A stretch of DNA of 64,000 bases from Fulvimonas sp. R45. Lineage in GTDB: Bacteria > Pseudomonadota > Gammaproteobacteria > Xanthomonadales > Rhodanobacteraceae. Positions 1-9,011 of the stretch are shown one piece after another. The position numbers and the translations under genes are program-made. Every line of letters begins with the position of its first letter. The stretch's first letter is position 1. The stretch lies in contig NZ_JASERU010000008.1 of assembly GCF_030504985.1 (NCBI RefSeq), positions 1 to 64,000 of the forward strand, read 5' to 3'. The notes beneath the pieces were generated by a model. It was not told where the DNA came from. It saw only the letters and a list, made by a program, of their open reading frames with translations, and did not search any database.

Positions 1-96
1 ATGGAAGAACGCCGAACGTCACCTCAATACCAGCCGACAGTTCATCCACCTGGCCTTCCTGACCCTGCTCCTCAGGAGACTTTGAACAGGCTCTGA
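1..96 (+). mobile_element. 3' end of an IS5-type insertion sequence (transposase C-terminus and right inverted repeat)
   Basis: The frame starting at base 2 encodes 27 residues ending at a TGA at 83-85, with the run SRQFIHLAFLTLLLRRL near its end. This resembles the C-terminus of IS5-family DDE transposases, from memory of the family. The stop codon overlaps the motif TGAACAGGCTC at 83-93, which is identical to the outer end of the 198-bp MITE at 41080-41277. A trinucleotide TGA follows (94-96) and could be the right target duplication. The rest of the element lies outside the window, so the family call rests on a short stretch. Confidence 0.55.
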
Positions 97-116
97 GAGC
101 TCCGGCGGGCGGCAGG

Positions 117-812
117 CTAGCGGGTGCCGCGCACCACGATGGTCTTGCCGGAGACGTCGATCATCCGCTGCTCCTCCAGCTGCTTGAGCACGCGGCCGAC
201 CATCTCGCGCGAGCAGCCCACGATGCGGCTGACCTCCTGGCGGGAGATGCGGATCTGGGTGCCGTCCGGGTGGGTCATCGCGTCCGGTTCCTGGCACAGG
301 TCCAGCAGGGTGCGCGAGATGCGGTTGGTGACGTCCATGAAGGCCATCCGGCTCACCTGGCGCGAGGTGCGCAGCAGGCGGTTGGTGAGCTGGGAGCCGA
401 TCGCGAACAGGATCTTGGGGCATTCCTCGCGCAGCGGGCCCTCCATCAGCTGGAACAGGCGCTCGTAGCTGATCTCGGCCATCTCGCAGGGGGTGCGGCT
501 GCGCACCACCGACTCGCGCTGGGCCTGCTCCACGAACAGGCCCATCTCGCCGATGAACTGGCCGCGGCTGAGGTAGGCCAGGATCAGCTCGCGGCCCTGC
601 TCGTCCTCGGTGCAGACGGCCAGCGAGCCTTCCATGATGTAGTACAGCGTGTTGGCCGGGTCGCCCGGGCGGATGATCGCCGTCTTGCCCGGGTAGCGCC
701 GCCGGTGGCACAGCGCCAGGAAGCGCTCCATCGAGGCGGGATCGGGGGCGAAGCCGAGCGGGGCCTGCGACCGCTCGAACGCCTGTTGCAGTTGGTATTT
801 GAGTTGCACCAC
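117..812 (-). CDS. clp: CRP/FNR-family transcription regulator, Clp type
   Basis: This 231-residue protein is a global regulator of the CRP family. The N-terminal cyclic-nucleotide-binding-like beta barrel spans about residues 25-145. The C-terminal winged helix carries ISRQEVSRIVGCSREMVGRV as recognition region. Length and sequence match Xanthomonas Clp, which controls virulence and extracellular enzymes and is inhibited by cyclic di-GMP rather than activated by cAMP; that ligand is family knowledge, not visible here. The start is a GTG at 812 with a GGGGAAG ribosome site just upstream. It is divergent from speD, as in Xanthomonas genomes. The 288-base gap to speD shows no promoter clear enough to call. 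Confidence 0.92.
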   Translation of the reverse strand: MVQLKYQLQQAFERSQAPLGFAPDPASMERFLALCHRRRYPGKTAIIRPGDPANTLYYIMEGSLAVCTEDEQGRELILAYLSRGQFIGEMGLFVEQAQRESVVRSRTPCEMAEISYERLFQLMEGPLREECPKILFAIGSQLTNRLLRTSRQVSRMAFMDVTNRISRTLLDLCQEPDAMTHPDGTQIRISRQEVSRIVGCSREMVGRVLKQLEEQRMIDVSGKTIVVRGTR

Positions 813-1100
813 GAGTCTTCCCCGAAGAAATAGTGTCTCAAGGGCCGCCGGTGGACGGCGGCCGCGCTCTGTCTGTGCGGGTCCCTTGCAACCCGGCCAT
901 TATGGCAAAGTGGCGGCCGGCTGGCAGGTTCAGTTTTTCCGGGTTTTGCCGCATACTTCGCAGTCTTTCGGCCGGCGATCCGTCGCGCGGCCTTGCCGGG
1001 GACGCGAAAGATAAGGGTCTTTCGTGTCCAGTTTCCAGCGGGGACCCTTGCTGCTAACCCGCCTCGTCTGCTGGCCGCGAACCGGCCATGGAGAGTCGCC

Positions 1101-1886
1101 GTGGTTAAACCCCTCCCCCGTCTGCGCCTGCAGGGCTTCAACAACCTCACCAAGGCGCTGAGCTTCAACATCTACGACATCTGCTACGCGGTGTCCGAGG
1201 AACAGCGCCAGCGCTACATCGAGTACATCGACGAGCAGTACGACGCCGACCGCCTCACCCAGATCCTCACCGACGTGGCCGAGATCATCGGCGCGAACAT
1301 CCTCAACGTGGCCCGCCAGGACTACGACCCGCAGGGCGCCTCGGTGACGATCCTGATCTCCGAGGAGCCGGTGGTGGAGAAGCTCGGCCGCGACTCGATC
1401 GCGGGCGCGGTGGTGGCGCACATGGACAAGAGCCACATCACCGTCCATACCTACCCGGAGACGCACCCGCACAACGGCATCGCCACCTTCCGCGCCGACA
1501 TCGACGTGGCCACCTGCGGCGTGATCTCGCCGCTGAAGGCGCTGAACTACCTGATCGACAGCTTCGAATCGGACATCGTGGTGTGCGACTACCGCGTGCG
1601 CGGCTTCACCCGCGACGTGAAGGGCAAGAAGCACTTCATCGACCACAAGATCAACTCGGTGCAGGACTACCTGGCGCGCCACATCAAGCAGAAGTACGAG
1701 ATGTTCGACGTGAACGTGTACCAGGAGAACATGTTCCACACCAAGATGCACATCAAGGACTTCGACCTCGACACCTACCTGTTCGAGGCCCACGCCGACG
1801 ACCTCTCGTTCAAGGAGCGGCAGAAGATCGAGTCGCTGCTGCGGCGTGAGATCGAGGAACTGTTCCACGGCCGCAACCTGATGTGA
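1101..1886 (+). CDS. speD: S-adenosylmethionine decarboxylase proenzyme (E. coli type)
   Basis: SpeD makes decarboxylated S-adenosylmethionine, the aminopropyl donor for spermidine synthesis, in the cytoplasm. The protein of 261 residues fits the E. coli-type family (264 residues), not the shorter Thermotoga/Bacillus type. The self-cleavage site is visible as [13 protein letters not shown]: the chain is cut between Lys110 and Ser111 and the serine becomes the pyruvoyl cofactor. I chose GTG at 1101 because the conserved N-terminus [20 protein letters not shown] starts there; an in-frame ATG at 993 would add 36 unconserved residues. A strong terminator follows directly. Confidence 0.93.
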   Translation: MVKPLPRLRLQGFNNLTKALSFNIYDICYAVSEEQRQRYIEYIDEQYDADRLTQILTDVAEIIGANILNVARQDYDPQGASVTILISEEPVVEKLGRDSIAGAVVAHMDKSHITVHTYPETHPHNGIATFRADIDVATCGVISPLKALNYLIDSFESDIVVCDYRVRGFTRDVKGKKHFIDHKINSVQDYLARHIKQKYEMFDVNVYQENMFHTKMHIKDFDLDTYLFEAHADDLSFKERQKIESLLRREIEELFHGRNLM

Positions 1887-1893
1887 CGTGACG

Positions 1894-1919
1894 AAAAACC
1901 CGCCGCGAGGCGGGTTTTT
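1894..1919 (+). terminator. Rho-independent terminator after speD
   Basis: An 11-bp stem (AAAAACCCGCC with GGCGGGTTTTT) around a GCGA loop ends in a T run, eight bases after the speD stop. The A run on the other side could let it work on the minus strand too, but coq7 ends about 180 bases further on. Confidence 0.9.
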
Positions 1920-1954
1920 CATGGGCCGGGCGGCAAGGGGTGGCCGTGCTTTTG

Positions 1955-2058
1955 CCCGTCATTCCGGCGCAGGCCGGAATCCAGTGGCAGGAGCGACGGG
2001 TTTTCGCGAAAACCATATACCGACGTCTCTGGATTCCGGCCTGCGCCGGAATGACGGG
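1955..2058. repeat. Interspersed palindromic repeat with perfect 30-bp arms
   Basis: Arms at 1955-1984 and 2029-2058 are exact reverse complements over 30 bases and begin with CCCGTCATTCCGGCGCAGGC. The 44-base centre contains a second perfect palindrome, GGTTTTCGCGAAAACC, at 1999-2014. Repeats with the core GTCATTCCGGC...GGAATCCAG are widespread between genes in proteobacterial genomes (REP/BIME-like). It lies between the convergent ends of speD and coq7. Confidence 0.75.
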
Positions 2059-2096
2059 TGCGAGGGCGGGCGCAATTCCACGCCATCGGTGAAGCG

Positions 2097-2738
2097 TCAG
2101 ATCCGGTACGCCACCGTCTTCATCACCATCGAGCTGGCGCGCATCAGCTGCGGGACCGGGAACGGCAGGTCGACGCCGCCGCGCGTCTGGGCGGCCTGCG
2201 CATGGCGCAGCTCGTCGGCCTGCATCTGCCGCAGCACCGCGCGCGAGCGTTCGTCCGGGGCGGGCAGGCGGTCGATGTGCTCGGCCAGGTGGGCTTCCAC
2301 CTGGCGCTCGGTCTCGACCACGAAGCCCAGGCTCACCGGGTCGCCGGCCAGGGCGGCCAGCGCGCCGATCGCATAGCTGCCCGCGTACCACAGCGGGTTG
2401 AGCAGGCTGGGACGGCTGTCCAGTTCCTTCAGGCGTTCGGCGCACCAGGCCAGGTGGTCGGTTTCCTCGGCGGCGGCGTGCAGCAGGTGGGCACGGTTGT
2501 CCTCGTGCCGGGCCAGCGCGGCCTGGCCGTCGTAGAGCGCCTGGGCGCACACCTCGCCGGTGTGGTTGATGCGCATCAGGCCGGCGGCGTGGCGGCGCCC
2601 GGCATCGTCCAGCTCGGCCTCCGGCAGTTCCACCGCCGGCGAGGGGCGGGCGGCCTGCGGCGTGCCGGCGACGGTCTCCAGGGCGCGGCCGAGGCCGGCC
2701 AGCAGGCGGTCCAGCGGGGTGAGGGTGCGTGCGTTCAT
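2097..2738 (-). CDS. coq7: 3-demethoxyubiquinol 3-hydroxylase
   Basis: Coq7 is a membrane-associated di-iron monooxygenase that carries out the last hydroxylation of ubiquinone synthesis. The 213 residues form a ferritin-like four-helix bundle with the iron ligands visible in order: Glu in NHTGEVCAQ, the ExxH of EETDH, a Glu in the [12 protein letters not shown] region, and the ExxH of DELRHA. A typical variable N-terminal stretch of about 50 residues precedes the first ligand. The gene is divergent from rplM and convergent with speD. Confidence 0.92.
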   Translation of the reverse strand: MNARTLTPLDRLLAGLGRALETVAGTPQAARPSPAVELPEAELDDAGRRHAAGLMRINHTGEVCAQALYDGQAALARHEDNRAHLLHAAAEETDHLAWCAERLKELDSRPSLLNPLWYAGSYAIGALAALAGDPVSLGFVVETERQVEAHLAEHIDRLPAPDERSRAVLRQMQADELRHAQAAQTRGGVDLPFPVPQLMRASSMVMKTVAYRI

Positions 2739-2843
2739 GGGTGGCTCCGGAAGGTTCGGGCTGCTGCGCCGGCGGGTGCCGGGACGGTCGCCCGGGCCGG
2801 CGGCAGGCGTCGCGGGCCCGGCGTGGCGACGCCGTCGGGGGGA

Positions 2844-2871
2844 TTCTCAAGCATGGGGTTCATGCTATCAT
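2844..2871 (+). promoter_or_regulatory. Putative promoter(s) of rplM-rpsI
   Basis: TTCTCA (2844-2849) and TATCAT (2866-2871) are separated by 16 bases. A second candidate, TTGCGC at 2913-2918 and TATCAT at 2937-2942 with 18-base spacing, lies closer to rplM. The leader just before rplM can fold into a small hairpin (CCGCC...GGCGG near 2967-2990). L13 autoregulates through its leader in enterobacteria, but I cannot show that this hairpin is that element. Confidence 0.4.
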
Positions 2872-3004
2872 CGCCGACTCGCAGCCCGCCGGCGCAGACG
2901 TCGATCCCGGGCTTGCGCGATGGATGGAAGCTCCGCTATCATCTCGCGCCTTTGCTTCACCGATTCCGCCAACCGCCCTCGTGGCGGCAGATAGGTATTC
3001 CGAA

Positions 3005-3433
3005 ATGAAAACGTTCAGCGCCAAGCCGGAAAGCGTCAAGCGCGACTGGTTCGTGGTCGACGCCACGGACAAGACGCTCGGTCGCCTGTCGACCGAGATC
3101 GCCCGTCGCCTGCGCGGCAAGCACAAGCCGGAGTTCACCCCGCACGTCGACACCGGCGACTACATCGTCGTGATCAACGCGCAGAAGGTGGCCGTCACCG
3201 GCGCCAAGCTGGACGACAAGATGTATCACCGCTTCACCGGCTACGTCGGCAACCTGAAGACCACCAGCCTGAAGGACATGCTGGCCACGCATCCGGAGCG
3301 CGTGATCGAGATCGCCGTCAAGGGCATGCTGCCGAAGAATCCGCTGGGCCGCGCGATGTACCGCAAGCTCAAGGTGTACGGCGGCGCCGAGCATCCGCAT
3401 ACCGCCCAGCAGCCGCAGGCGCTGGAGATCTAA
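3005..3433 (+). CDS. rplM: 50S ribosomal protein L13
   Basis: L13 is an early-assembling 23S rRNA-binding protein of the large subunit. The start at ATG 3005 gives 142 residues, the same length as E. coli L13. Signatures include [20 protein letters not shown] at the N-terminus and [20 protein letters not shown] near the C-terminus. It is the first gene of the universal rplM-rpsI operon and rpsI starts nine bases after its stop. An upstream in-frame extension back to 2729 runs through the promoter region and is rejected. Confidence 0.98.
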   Translation: MKTFSAKPESVKRDWFVVDATDKTLGRLSTEIARRLRGKHKPEFTPHVDTGDYIVVINAQKVAVTGAKLDDKMYHRFTGYVGNLKTTSLKDMLATHPERVIEIAVKGMLPKNPLGRAMYRKLKVYGGAEHPHTAQQPQALEI

Positions 3434-3442
3434 GGAAAACCC

Positions 3443-3835
3443 ATGGCAATCCAGCAGAATTACGGCACCGGCCGCCGCAAGACCTCCGCCGCCCGCGTGT
3501 TCCTGCGCAAGGGCAGCGGCGCCATCGAAGTCAACGGCAAGCCGCTGGACCAGTTCTTCGGCCGCGAGACCTCGCGCATGATCGTGCGCCAGCCGCTTGA
3601 GCTGACCGAGAGCACCGGCAAGTTCGACATCAAGATCACCGTCTCGGGCGGCGGCATCACCGGTCAGGCCGGCGCCATCCGCCTCGGCATCGCCCGTGCG
3701 CTGATCGAGTACGACGAAAGCCTGAAGTCGCCGCTGCGCAAGGCCGGCTTCGTCACCCGCGACGCCCGCGAGGTGGAGCGCAAGAAGGTGGGTCTGCACA
3801 AGGCACGTCGTGCAACCCAGTTCTCCAAGCGCTAA
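3443..3835 (+). CDS. rpsI: 30S ribosomal protein S9
   Basis: S9 sits in the head of the small subunit, where its conserved C-terminal SKR tail contacts the P-site tRNA anticodon stem. The 130-residue length equals that of E. coli S9. The N-terminal [14 protein letters not shown] and the basic C-terminus ending in QFSKR are diagnostic. It is co-transcribed with rplM, and a tRNA-Gln gene begins 12 bases downstream, so the tRNA may be processed from the same transcript. Confidence 0.98.
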   Translation: MAIQQNYGTGRRKTSAARVFLRKGSGAIEVNGKPLDQFFGRETSRMIVRQPLELTESTGKFDIKITVSGGGITGQAGAIRLGIARALIEYDESLKSPLRKAGFVTRDAREVERKKVGLHKARRATQFSKR

Positions 3836-3847
3836 AATACGCTGCAT

Positions 3848-3922
3848 AGCCCCGTCGCCAAGCGGTAAGGCACCTGACTCTGACTCAGGCATTCGGTGGT
3901 TCGAATCCATCCGGGGCTGCCA
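3848..3922 (+). tRNA. tRNA-Gln (anticodon CUG)
   Basis: A full cloverleaf can be drawn by eye. The acceptor stem AGCCCCG pairs with CGGGGCT (3912-3918), the anticodon arm is CCTGA-CTCTGAC-TCAGG with anticodon CTG, and the T arm contains GGTTCGAATCC. The discriminator and CCA end are encoded (GCCA at 3919-3922). It reads CAG codons. It lies directly downstream of rpsI and is followed by a terminator. Confidence 0.93.
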
Positions 3923-3958
3923 ATACGAAACCGGTCGCGCATCGCGACGACCGTCCGG

Positions 3959-3980
3959 AAACCCGCCGCCAGGCGGGTTT
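3959..3980 (+). terminator. Rho-independent terminator after tRNA-Gln
   Basis: A 9-bp stem (AAACCCGCC with GGCGGGTTT) and a GCCA loop run into TTTTCG. It ends the rplM-rpsI-tRNA unit. Confidence 0.8.
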
Positions 3981-4147
3981 TCGCGTTTCCGGGAGAGGTG
4001 CATTGCGGATGCGCGCCGCGCTGCGCGCACGATGGATGCCGTTCGCTGCCGATCGCAGGTTCCTGCGGGCATCTGGGCGGCCTCGCGCCCTTCGGTTTTG
4101 CAACGCACAAGCGTAGAATTCCCGCTTTTGATCCACTCGGCGATTCC

Positions 4148-6091
4148 ATGACCACAGCAAGCGAGAACGATCCCGGTCGCCCGGGCGTGCGCACCGAGGG
4201 CAGCACCGACGCGCTGCCGCTGGCGCCGGCGATGAGCATGAGCCTGGACGCCGCGCGCATGCCGCGCCGTTCCACCCTGGTCGACCGCCGTGTGCTGCGC
4301 ATCACCGCGGTGTCGGTGGTGCTGGGCATCGGCGCGGCACTGATCGCGAAAGTGCTCACCATGCTGATCGGCCTGATCACCAACCTGGTGTTCTACGGCC
4401 GCGTCTCCGCCGCGTTCTCCTCGCCCGCCGACGCGGTGCCGCACCTGGGCTGGTGGGTGGTGCTGATCCCCGCGCTGGGCGGCGTGATCGTGGGCTTCAT
4501 GGCGCGCTGGGGTTCGCGCGCGATCCGCGGCCACGGCATTCCCGAGGCGATGGAGCAGGTGCTGCTCAACGAATCGAAGATCCCGCCGCGCATCACCTTC
4601 CTGAAGCCGATCTCCTCGGCGATCGCGATCGGCACCGGCGGCCCGTTCGGCGCGGAAGGCCCGATCATCGCCACCGGCGGCGCGCTGGGCTCCTTCATCG
4701 GCCAGATCCTCAAGGTCACCGGCAGCGAGCGCAAGGTGCTGCTGGCGGCCGGCGCCGCGGCGGGCATGTCGGCGATCTTCTCCGCGCCGATCGCCTCGGT
4801 GGTGCTGGCGGTGGAACTGTTGCTGTTCGAACTGCGGCCGCGCTCGCTGATCCCGGTGGCGCTGGCCTGCGTGGCCGCCACCGGCATGCGCTACGTGCTG
4901 ATGGGCACCGCGCCGGTGTTCCAGATGCCGGTGCTGGCCTCGCCGGGCGGCATGGCGCTGGCCACCTACGTGCTGGTCGGCGCGGTGGTCGGCCTGGTCA
5001 GCGTGTGGACCACGCGCATCGTCTACGGCATCGAGGACTGGTTCGAGAAGCTGCCGATCCACTGGATGTGGTGGCCGGCGCTGGGTGGCCTGGTGGTGGG
5101 CGTGGTCGGCTACTTCGCGCCGCTGACCCTGGGCGTGGGCTACACCAACATCGAGGACATCGTGAACGGCCGGCTGACGCTGGCGGCGCTGGCCTTCCTG
5201 TGCGTGATGAAGTTCCTGTCCTGGTCGATCTCGCTGGGCAGCGGCACCTCCGGCGGCACGCTGGCGCCGCTGTTCACCATCGGCGGCGCGCTGGGCGCGA
5301 TGATGGGTATCGGCGCGGCCGCGCTGGCGCCGCATTTTGGCGTGGATCCGCGCATTGCCGCGCTGGTGGGCATGGCGGCGATCTTCGCCGGCGCCTCGCG
5401 CGCGCTGCTCACCGCGGTGGTGTTCGCGTTCGAGACCACCGCGCAACCGGCCGGCCTGCTGCCGCTGCTGGGCGGCTGCACCGCGGCCTACCTGATCTCC
5501 GCCCTGATGATGCGCAACACCATCATGACCGAGAAGATCGCCCGCCGCGGCGTGCGCGTGCCGGCCGAGTACACCGCCGACTACCTCGACCAGGTGGCGG
5601 TGGGCGACGCCTGCTCGCACGACGTGGTGTCGCTGCAGACCACACAGACGCTGGCCGAGGTGCGCCGCTGGCTGGACCAGGGCGGCGAGGCGGCCCAGCA
5701 CCAGGGCTTCCCGGTGGTGGACGAACGGGGCCGCGTGCAGGGCGTGCTGACCCGGCGCAGCCTGCTCGACCCGCAGTGGCACTACACGCTGACCCTGGGC
5801 GAGCTGGTGACGCGCCCGCCGATCGCGGTGAACGAGGCACACTCGCTGCGCGAGGCGGCCGACCACATGGTGGCCGAGAAGGTGGGCCGGCTGATCGTGG
5901 TGGGCAAGGACGATCCGCACAAGCTGGTCGGCATCCTCACCCGTGGCGACATCCTGGCCGCGCACGCGCGGCGCCTGCGCGAGGCCAGCCACGCCGGCCG
6001 CCACCTGCGTTTCCGCGACGGCCTCAAGCCGCGCCCGGAGCCCGGCGAGGAGCCGCCGCGCCGGCGTGGCGCCGGCCACGTGGCGGAGTGA
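4148..6091 (+). CDS. ClC-family chloride channel/antiporter with C-terminal CBS pair
   Basis: This 647-residue inner-membrane protein has the ClC fold from about residue 45 to 450. It carries the gating-glutamate motif GTGGPFGAEGP (Glu170) and the later GSGTSGGTLAP. The first filter motif reads GHGIP at 128-132, with His129 where E. coli ClcA has the central serine of GSGIP. Two CBS domains (about 490-610) suggest regulation by adenine nucleotides, as in family members that have them. The start at ATG 4148 follows the tRNA terminator; the longer upstream frame runs through the tRNA and is rejected. It could be a Cl-/H+ antiporter or a channel, which sequence alone does not settle. Confidence 0.88.
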   Translation: MTTASENDPGRPGVRTEGSTDALPLAPAMSMSLDAARMPRRSTLVDRRVLRITAVSVVLGIGAALIAKVLTMLIGLITNLVFYGRVSAAFSSPADAVPHLGWWVVLIPALGGVIVGFMARWGSRAIRGHGIPEAMEQVLLNESKIPPRITFLKPISSAIAIGTGGPFGAEGPIIATGGALGSFIGQILKVTGSERKVLLAAGAAAGMSAIFSAPIASVVLAVELLLFELRPRSLIPVALACVAATGMRYVLMGTAPVFQMPVLASPGGMALATYVLVGAVVGLVSVWTTRIVYGIEDWFEKLPIHWMWWPALGGLVVGVVGYFAPLTLGVGYTNIEDIVNGRLTLAALAFLCVMKFLSWSISLGSGTSGGTLAPLFTIGGALGAMMGIGAAALAPHFGVDPRIAALVGMAAIFAGASRALLTAVVFAFETTAQPAGLLPLLGGCTAAYLISALMMRNTIMTEKIARRGVRVPAEYTADYLDQVAVGDACSHDVVSLQTTQTLAEVRRWLDQGGEAAQHQGFPVVDERGRVQGVLTRRSLLDPQWHYTLTLGELVTRPPIAVNEAHSLREAADHMVAEKVGRLIVVGKDDPHKLVGILTRGDILAAHARRLREASHAGRHLRFRDGLKPRPEPGEEPPRRRGAGHVAE

Positions 6092-6208
6092 GCGTGCGGC
6101 GTCCGCGGAGCGGCGGCCCTGGAGGCCGCCCCGACCCATGTCCAGCCCTCCGTGTTCATAGGACGTAGCGGATTCGGCGACACTCCGGTCCGGGGGAGAA
6201 CCGTCGCC

Positions 6209-6250
6209 ATGAAGAAACCGCCGTACAGCGAGGCCGCCGCGCATGGATGA
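6209..6250 (+). other. Possible 13-codon upstream ORF overlapping the GH30 start
   Basis: ATG at 6209 follows the purine-rich ribosome site GGGGGAG at 6193-6199 and encodes MKKPPYSEAAAHG. Its stop TGA at 6248 lies just inside the next gene, whose ATG is at 6243 and has only a weak ribosome site of its own. The arrangement would allow translational coupling, but chance is possible. Confidence 0.3.
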
Positions 6251-7832
6251 AGGCAGGAACAGCGCCCGCTGGACGGCCGTCGGGCTGGTCGCCCTGCTCA
6301 CCGTGTGCGCGCTGGCCGCGCTGCGCCTGCCGGTGCGCCTGCCGCCCGCGCCGGCGCCGCTGGTGCTTCCGGCCATGCCGTCGGGGCCGGTGGCCAGATT
6401 CTGGCTGAGCACGCAGGACCGGCGGCTACGCCTGGCGCGGCAGCCCGACGTGCCGGTCCTCGTGCAGGCGCCGGATCCGACCGACATCGTCGTCGACACC
6501 GGCCGCACCTACCAGACCATCGTCGGCTTCGGCGCGGCGTTGACCGACGCCTCGGCGTGGCTGATCCGGCACCGCTTGAACGCCCTGCAGCGCGGCGCGC
6601 TGCTCGAGGAGCTGTTCGGCCCGCCGCCCGGCCTCGGCCTGAACATGCTGCGGCTGACCATCGGCGCCTCGGATTTCTCGCTCAAGCCCTACACGCTGGA
6701 CGACCTGCCCGCCGGCCAGGTCGACCCGGAGCTGCAGCACTTCAACATCACGGCCGAGCTGCCCGACGTGGTGCCGACCGTGCGCGAAATACTGGCGATC
6801 GACCCGCAGCTGCACGTCATCGCCTCGCCGTGGAGCGCGCCGGCATGGATGAAGAGCAGCGGCAACCTGATCGGCGGGACGCTGCTGGAGCCGTACGAGC
6901 AGGCCTACGCGCAGTACCTGGTGAAATACGTCGACGCGTTCCGCGGCCAGGGCATCCCGGTCTGGGCGCTGACGGTGCAGAACGAGCCCGCCTTCCTGCC
7001 GCTGACCTACCCGGGCATGGAGCTGCCGGCGGACGCGCGCGCGCGGATCATCGGCCAGTACCTCGGCCCCGCCCTGGCCGGCCGCACGCCGCGCACCCGC
7101 ATCCTCGGCTGGGACCACAACTGGGACATGCCGGAACAGCCCCTGGCCGTGCTGGCCGACCCCGACGCGGCGCGCTACGTCGACGGCATCGCCTGGCATT
7201 GCTACCGGGGCGACCCGGCGGCGCAGGGCCGCGTGCACAGCGCCTTCCCGCACAAGGACGCGTACGTGACCGAATGCTCCGGCGGCGATTGGGAATCGGC
7301 GAGGAACGGCGAACTGCTGTGGTTCGCGCGCGACCTGCTGCTGGGCGGCCTGCGCAACTGGGCGCGCGGCGTGGTGTACTGGAACCTCGCGCTCGACGAA
7401 CAGCACGGGCCGCATGCCGGCGGCTGCGACAACTGCAAGGGCATGGTGCTGGTCGATTCGCGCACCGGCGAGGTGCGCCGCAACGACGAGTACTACGCGT
7501 TCGCCCACTACAGCCGGTTCGTGCGGCCCGGCGCGGTGCGGGTGTGGTCCACCGCCACCGGCCCGGACCTCAACAACGTGGCCTTCCGCAACGCCGACGG
7601 CTCGGTCGTGCTGGTGGTGGTCAACAGCACGACCGGGGCGCGCCGCATCGGCGTAGGGCAGGGCAAGGTCTTCTTCGAGTACGCGATGCCGGCCGAGAGC
7701 GTGGCGACGCTGGTGTGGAACCCGGACCGACCGGCCACGCCCTGGGAGGAGCGGGCGCGCAAGTACCTCGGCAAGCTGCTAGACATCGTGGTTCCGGACA
7801 AGGCCGCAGGCGCGCGCGACGGTTCGCGCTGA
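6243..7832 (+). CDS. GH30 glucosylceramidase-like glycoside hydrolase, membrane-anchored or secreted
   Basis: The 529-residue protein belongs to glycoside hydrolase family 30, whose members cleave beta-glucosyl, beta-xylosyl or related links with retention. A hydrophobic segment at about 11-29 after a short charged N-terminus is a signal anchor or signal peptide. The barrel starts with QTIVGFGAALTDASAW, and both catalytic acids are visible: acid/base Glu248 in TVQNEP and nucleophile Glu344 in VTECSGG. A C-terminal beta-sandwich (about 430-500) is typical. The true substrate is not readable; glucosylceramide and beta-1,6-glucan are both known for the family. It stands alone between clcA and the convergent rpiA. 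Confidence 0.88.
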   Translation: MDEGRNSARWTAVGLVALLTVCALAALRLPVRLPPAPAPLVLPAMPSGPVARFWLSTQDRRLRLARQPDVPVLVQAPDPTDIVVDTGRTYQTIVGFGAALTDASAWLIRHRLNALQRGALLEELFGPPPGLGLNMLRLTIGASDFSLKPYTLDDLPAGQVDPELQHFNITAELPDVVPTVREILAIDPQLHVIASPWSAPAWMKSSGNLIGGTLLEPYEQAYAQYLVKYVDAFRGQGIPVWALTVQNEPAFLPLTYPGMELPADARARIIGQYLGPALAGRTPRTRILGWDHNWDMPEQPLAVLADPDAARYVDGIAWHCYRGDPAAQGRVHSAFPHKDAYVTECSGGDWESARNGELLWFARDLLLGGLRNWARGVVYWNLALDEQHGPHAGGCDNCKGMVLVDSRTGEVRRNDEYYAFAHYSRFVRPGAVRVWSTATGPDLNNVAFRNADGSVVLVVVNSTTGARRIGVGQGKVFFEYAMPAESVATLVWNPDRPATPWEERARKYLGKLLDIVVPDKAAGARDGSR

Positions 7833-7864
7833 CGCGCAGTGGCAGCGCCGAGGGGACGCGGCGC

Positions 7865-8521
7865 TCAGACTTCCCGGTCGCCCACCAGCACCACGTCGGC
7901 GGGGCGCTGCGCGAACAGGCCCACGGTGACCACGCCGGCCAGCTGGTTCAGCTCGCGCTCCAGCGCCACCGGGTCGGCGATGCGCCAGCCGTGCACGTCG
8001 ATGATCCAGTTGCCGTTGTCGGTCACCACGCCATCGCGCCACACCGGCTGGCCGCCCAGCTTCACGATCTCGCGGCTGACCAGGCTGCGCGCCATCGGGA
8101 TCACCTCGATCGGCAGCGGGAACCTGCCCAGCACGTCCACCTGCTTGCTGGCGTCGATGATGCAGACGAACTTCGCCGCCGCCGCCGCCACGATCTTCTC
8201 GCGGGTCAGCGCCGCGCCGCCGCCCTTGATCAGCCGCTTGTGCGGGTCGCACTCGTCGGCGCCGTCGATGTAGATCGCCAGCGGGCCAGCGCCGTTGAGG
8301 TCGAGCACCTCGATGCCGTGCTTCTTCAGCTGCGCGGTGGACTGCTCGGAACTGGACACCGCCCCCTTGATGCGGTCCTTCACGCCGGCCAGCGCGTCGA
8401 TGAAGAACGCCACGGTGGAGCCGGTGCCGACGCCGACGATGGCGCCGTCCTCGACGTAGCGGAGGGCGGCCTCGCCGGCCTGGCGTTTCTGCGCGGCGAT
8501 GTCGCCGTGGGCGTTGCTCAT
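7865..8521 (-). CDS. rpiA: Ribose-5-phosphate isomerase A
   Basis: RpiA interconverts ribose 5-phosphate and ribulose 5-phosphate in the pentose phosphate pathway. The 218 residues (E. coli 219) carry the phosphate loop [15 protein letters not shown] near the N-terminus, [16 protein letters not shown], the catalytic [21 protein letters not shown] and [13 protein letters not shown]. It starts with ATG at 8521. The EVE-domain gene lies 31 bases upstream on the same strand, so rpiA is probably the last gene of a fau-EVE-rpiA run. Confidence 0.96.
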   Translation of the reverse strand: MSNAHGDIAAQKRQAGEAALRYVEDGAIVGVGTGSTVAFFIDALAGVKDRIKGAVSSSEQSTAQLKKHGIEVLDLNGAGPLAIYIDGADECDPHKRLIKGGGAALTREKIVAAAAAKFVCIIDASKQVDVLGRFPLPIEVIPMARSLVSREIVKLGGQPVWRDGVVTDNGNWIIDVHGWRIADPVALERELNQLAGVVTVGLFAQRPADVVLVGDREV

Positions 8522-8552
8522 GGGCGTGTTCCCGGAACGGTGGAGAAAGGGC

Positions 8553-9011
8553 TCATTCGAGCGTGAGGATGTGCTTCCATTCGGTAGCGGCCACCGGCAT
8601 CACCGACAGCCGGCTGCCCTTGCGCACCAGCGGCATCTCCGCCAGCGCGGGGTCGGCCTTCAGTTCCTCCAGCGTGATGGTGCGCTTGAGCTTCCGCTTG
8701 AAGCGCACCTCCACCAGCGACCAGCGCGGCGCGTCGCGCGAGCTGGCCGGGTCGAAGTATTTGCTTTTCGGGTCGAACTGGCTGGGGTCGGGATAGGCCT
8801 CCACGGCCACCTCGGCCACGCCCACGATGCCCGGTTCGGCGCAGTTGGAGTGGTAGAAGAACACCAGGTCGCCCTTGCGCATCTCGCGCATGTAGTTGCG
8901 CGCCTGGTAGTTGCGCACGCCGTCCCACGGCTCCTGCTTCCGGTGCTTCAGGGCGTCGATGGAGAAGGCGTCGGGCTCGGACTTCATCAGCCAGTGGCGG
9001 GCGGGGCTCAT
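8553..9011 (-). CDS. EVE domain-containing protein
   Basis: The whole 152-residue protein is one EVE domain, a PUA-like fold thought to bind modified bases in nucleic acid. It begins with [15 protein letters not shown], the standard EVE opening, followed by [20 protein letters not shown] and VFFYHSN. I chose ATG 9011 because it gives exactly the conserved start and overlaps the fau stop by four bases (ATGA). No target is known for most stand-alone EVE proteins. Confidence 0.9.
   Translation of the reverse strand: MSPARHWLMKSEPDAFSIDALKHRKQEPWDGVRNYQARNYMREMRKGDLVFFYHSNCAEPGIVGVAEVAVEAYPDPSQFDPKSKYFDPASSRDAPRWSLVEVRFKRKLKRTITLEELKADPALAEMPLVRKGSRLSVMPVAATEWKHILTLE

Noticed and set aside
993-1100. 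N-terminal extension of SpeD
   Set aside because: These 36 codons are not conserved and the known SpeD start lies at GTG 1101.
2957-6508. A 1183-codon minus-strand frame
   Set aside because: It crosses rplM, rpsI, the tRNA, two terminators and clcA, so it cannot be a gene.
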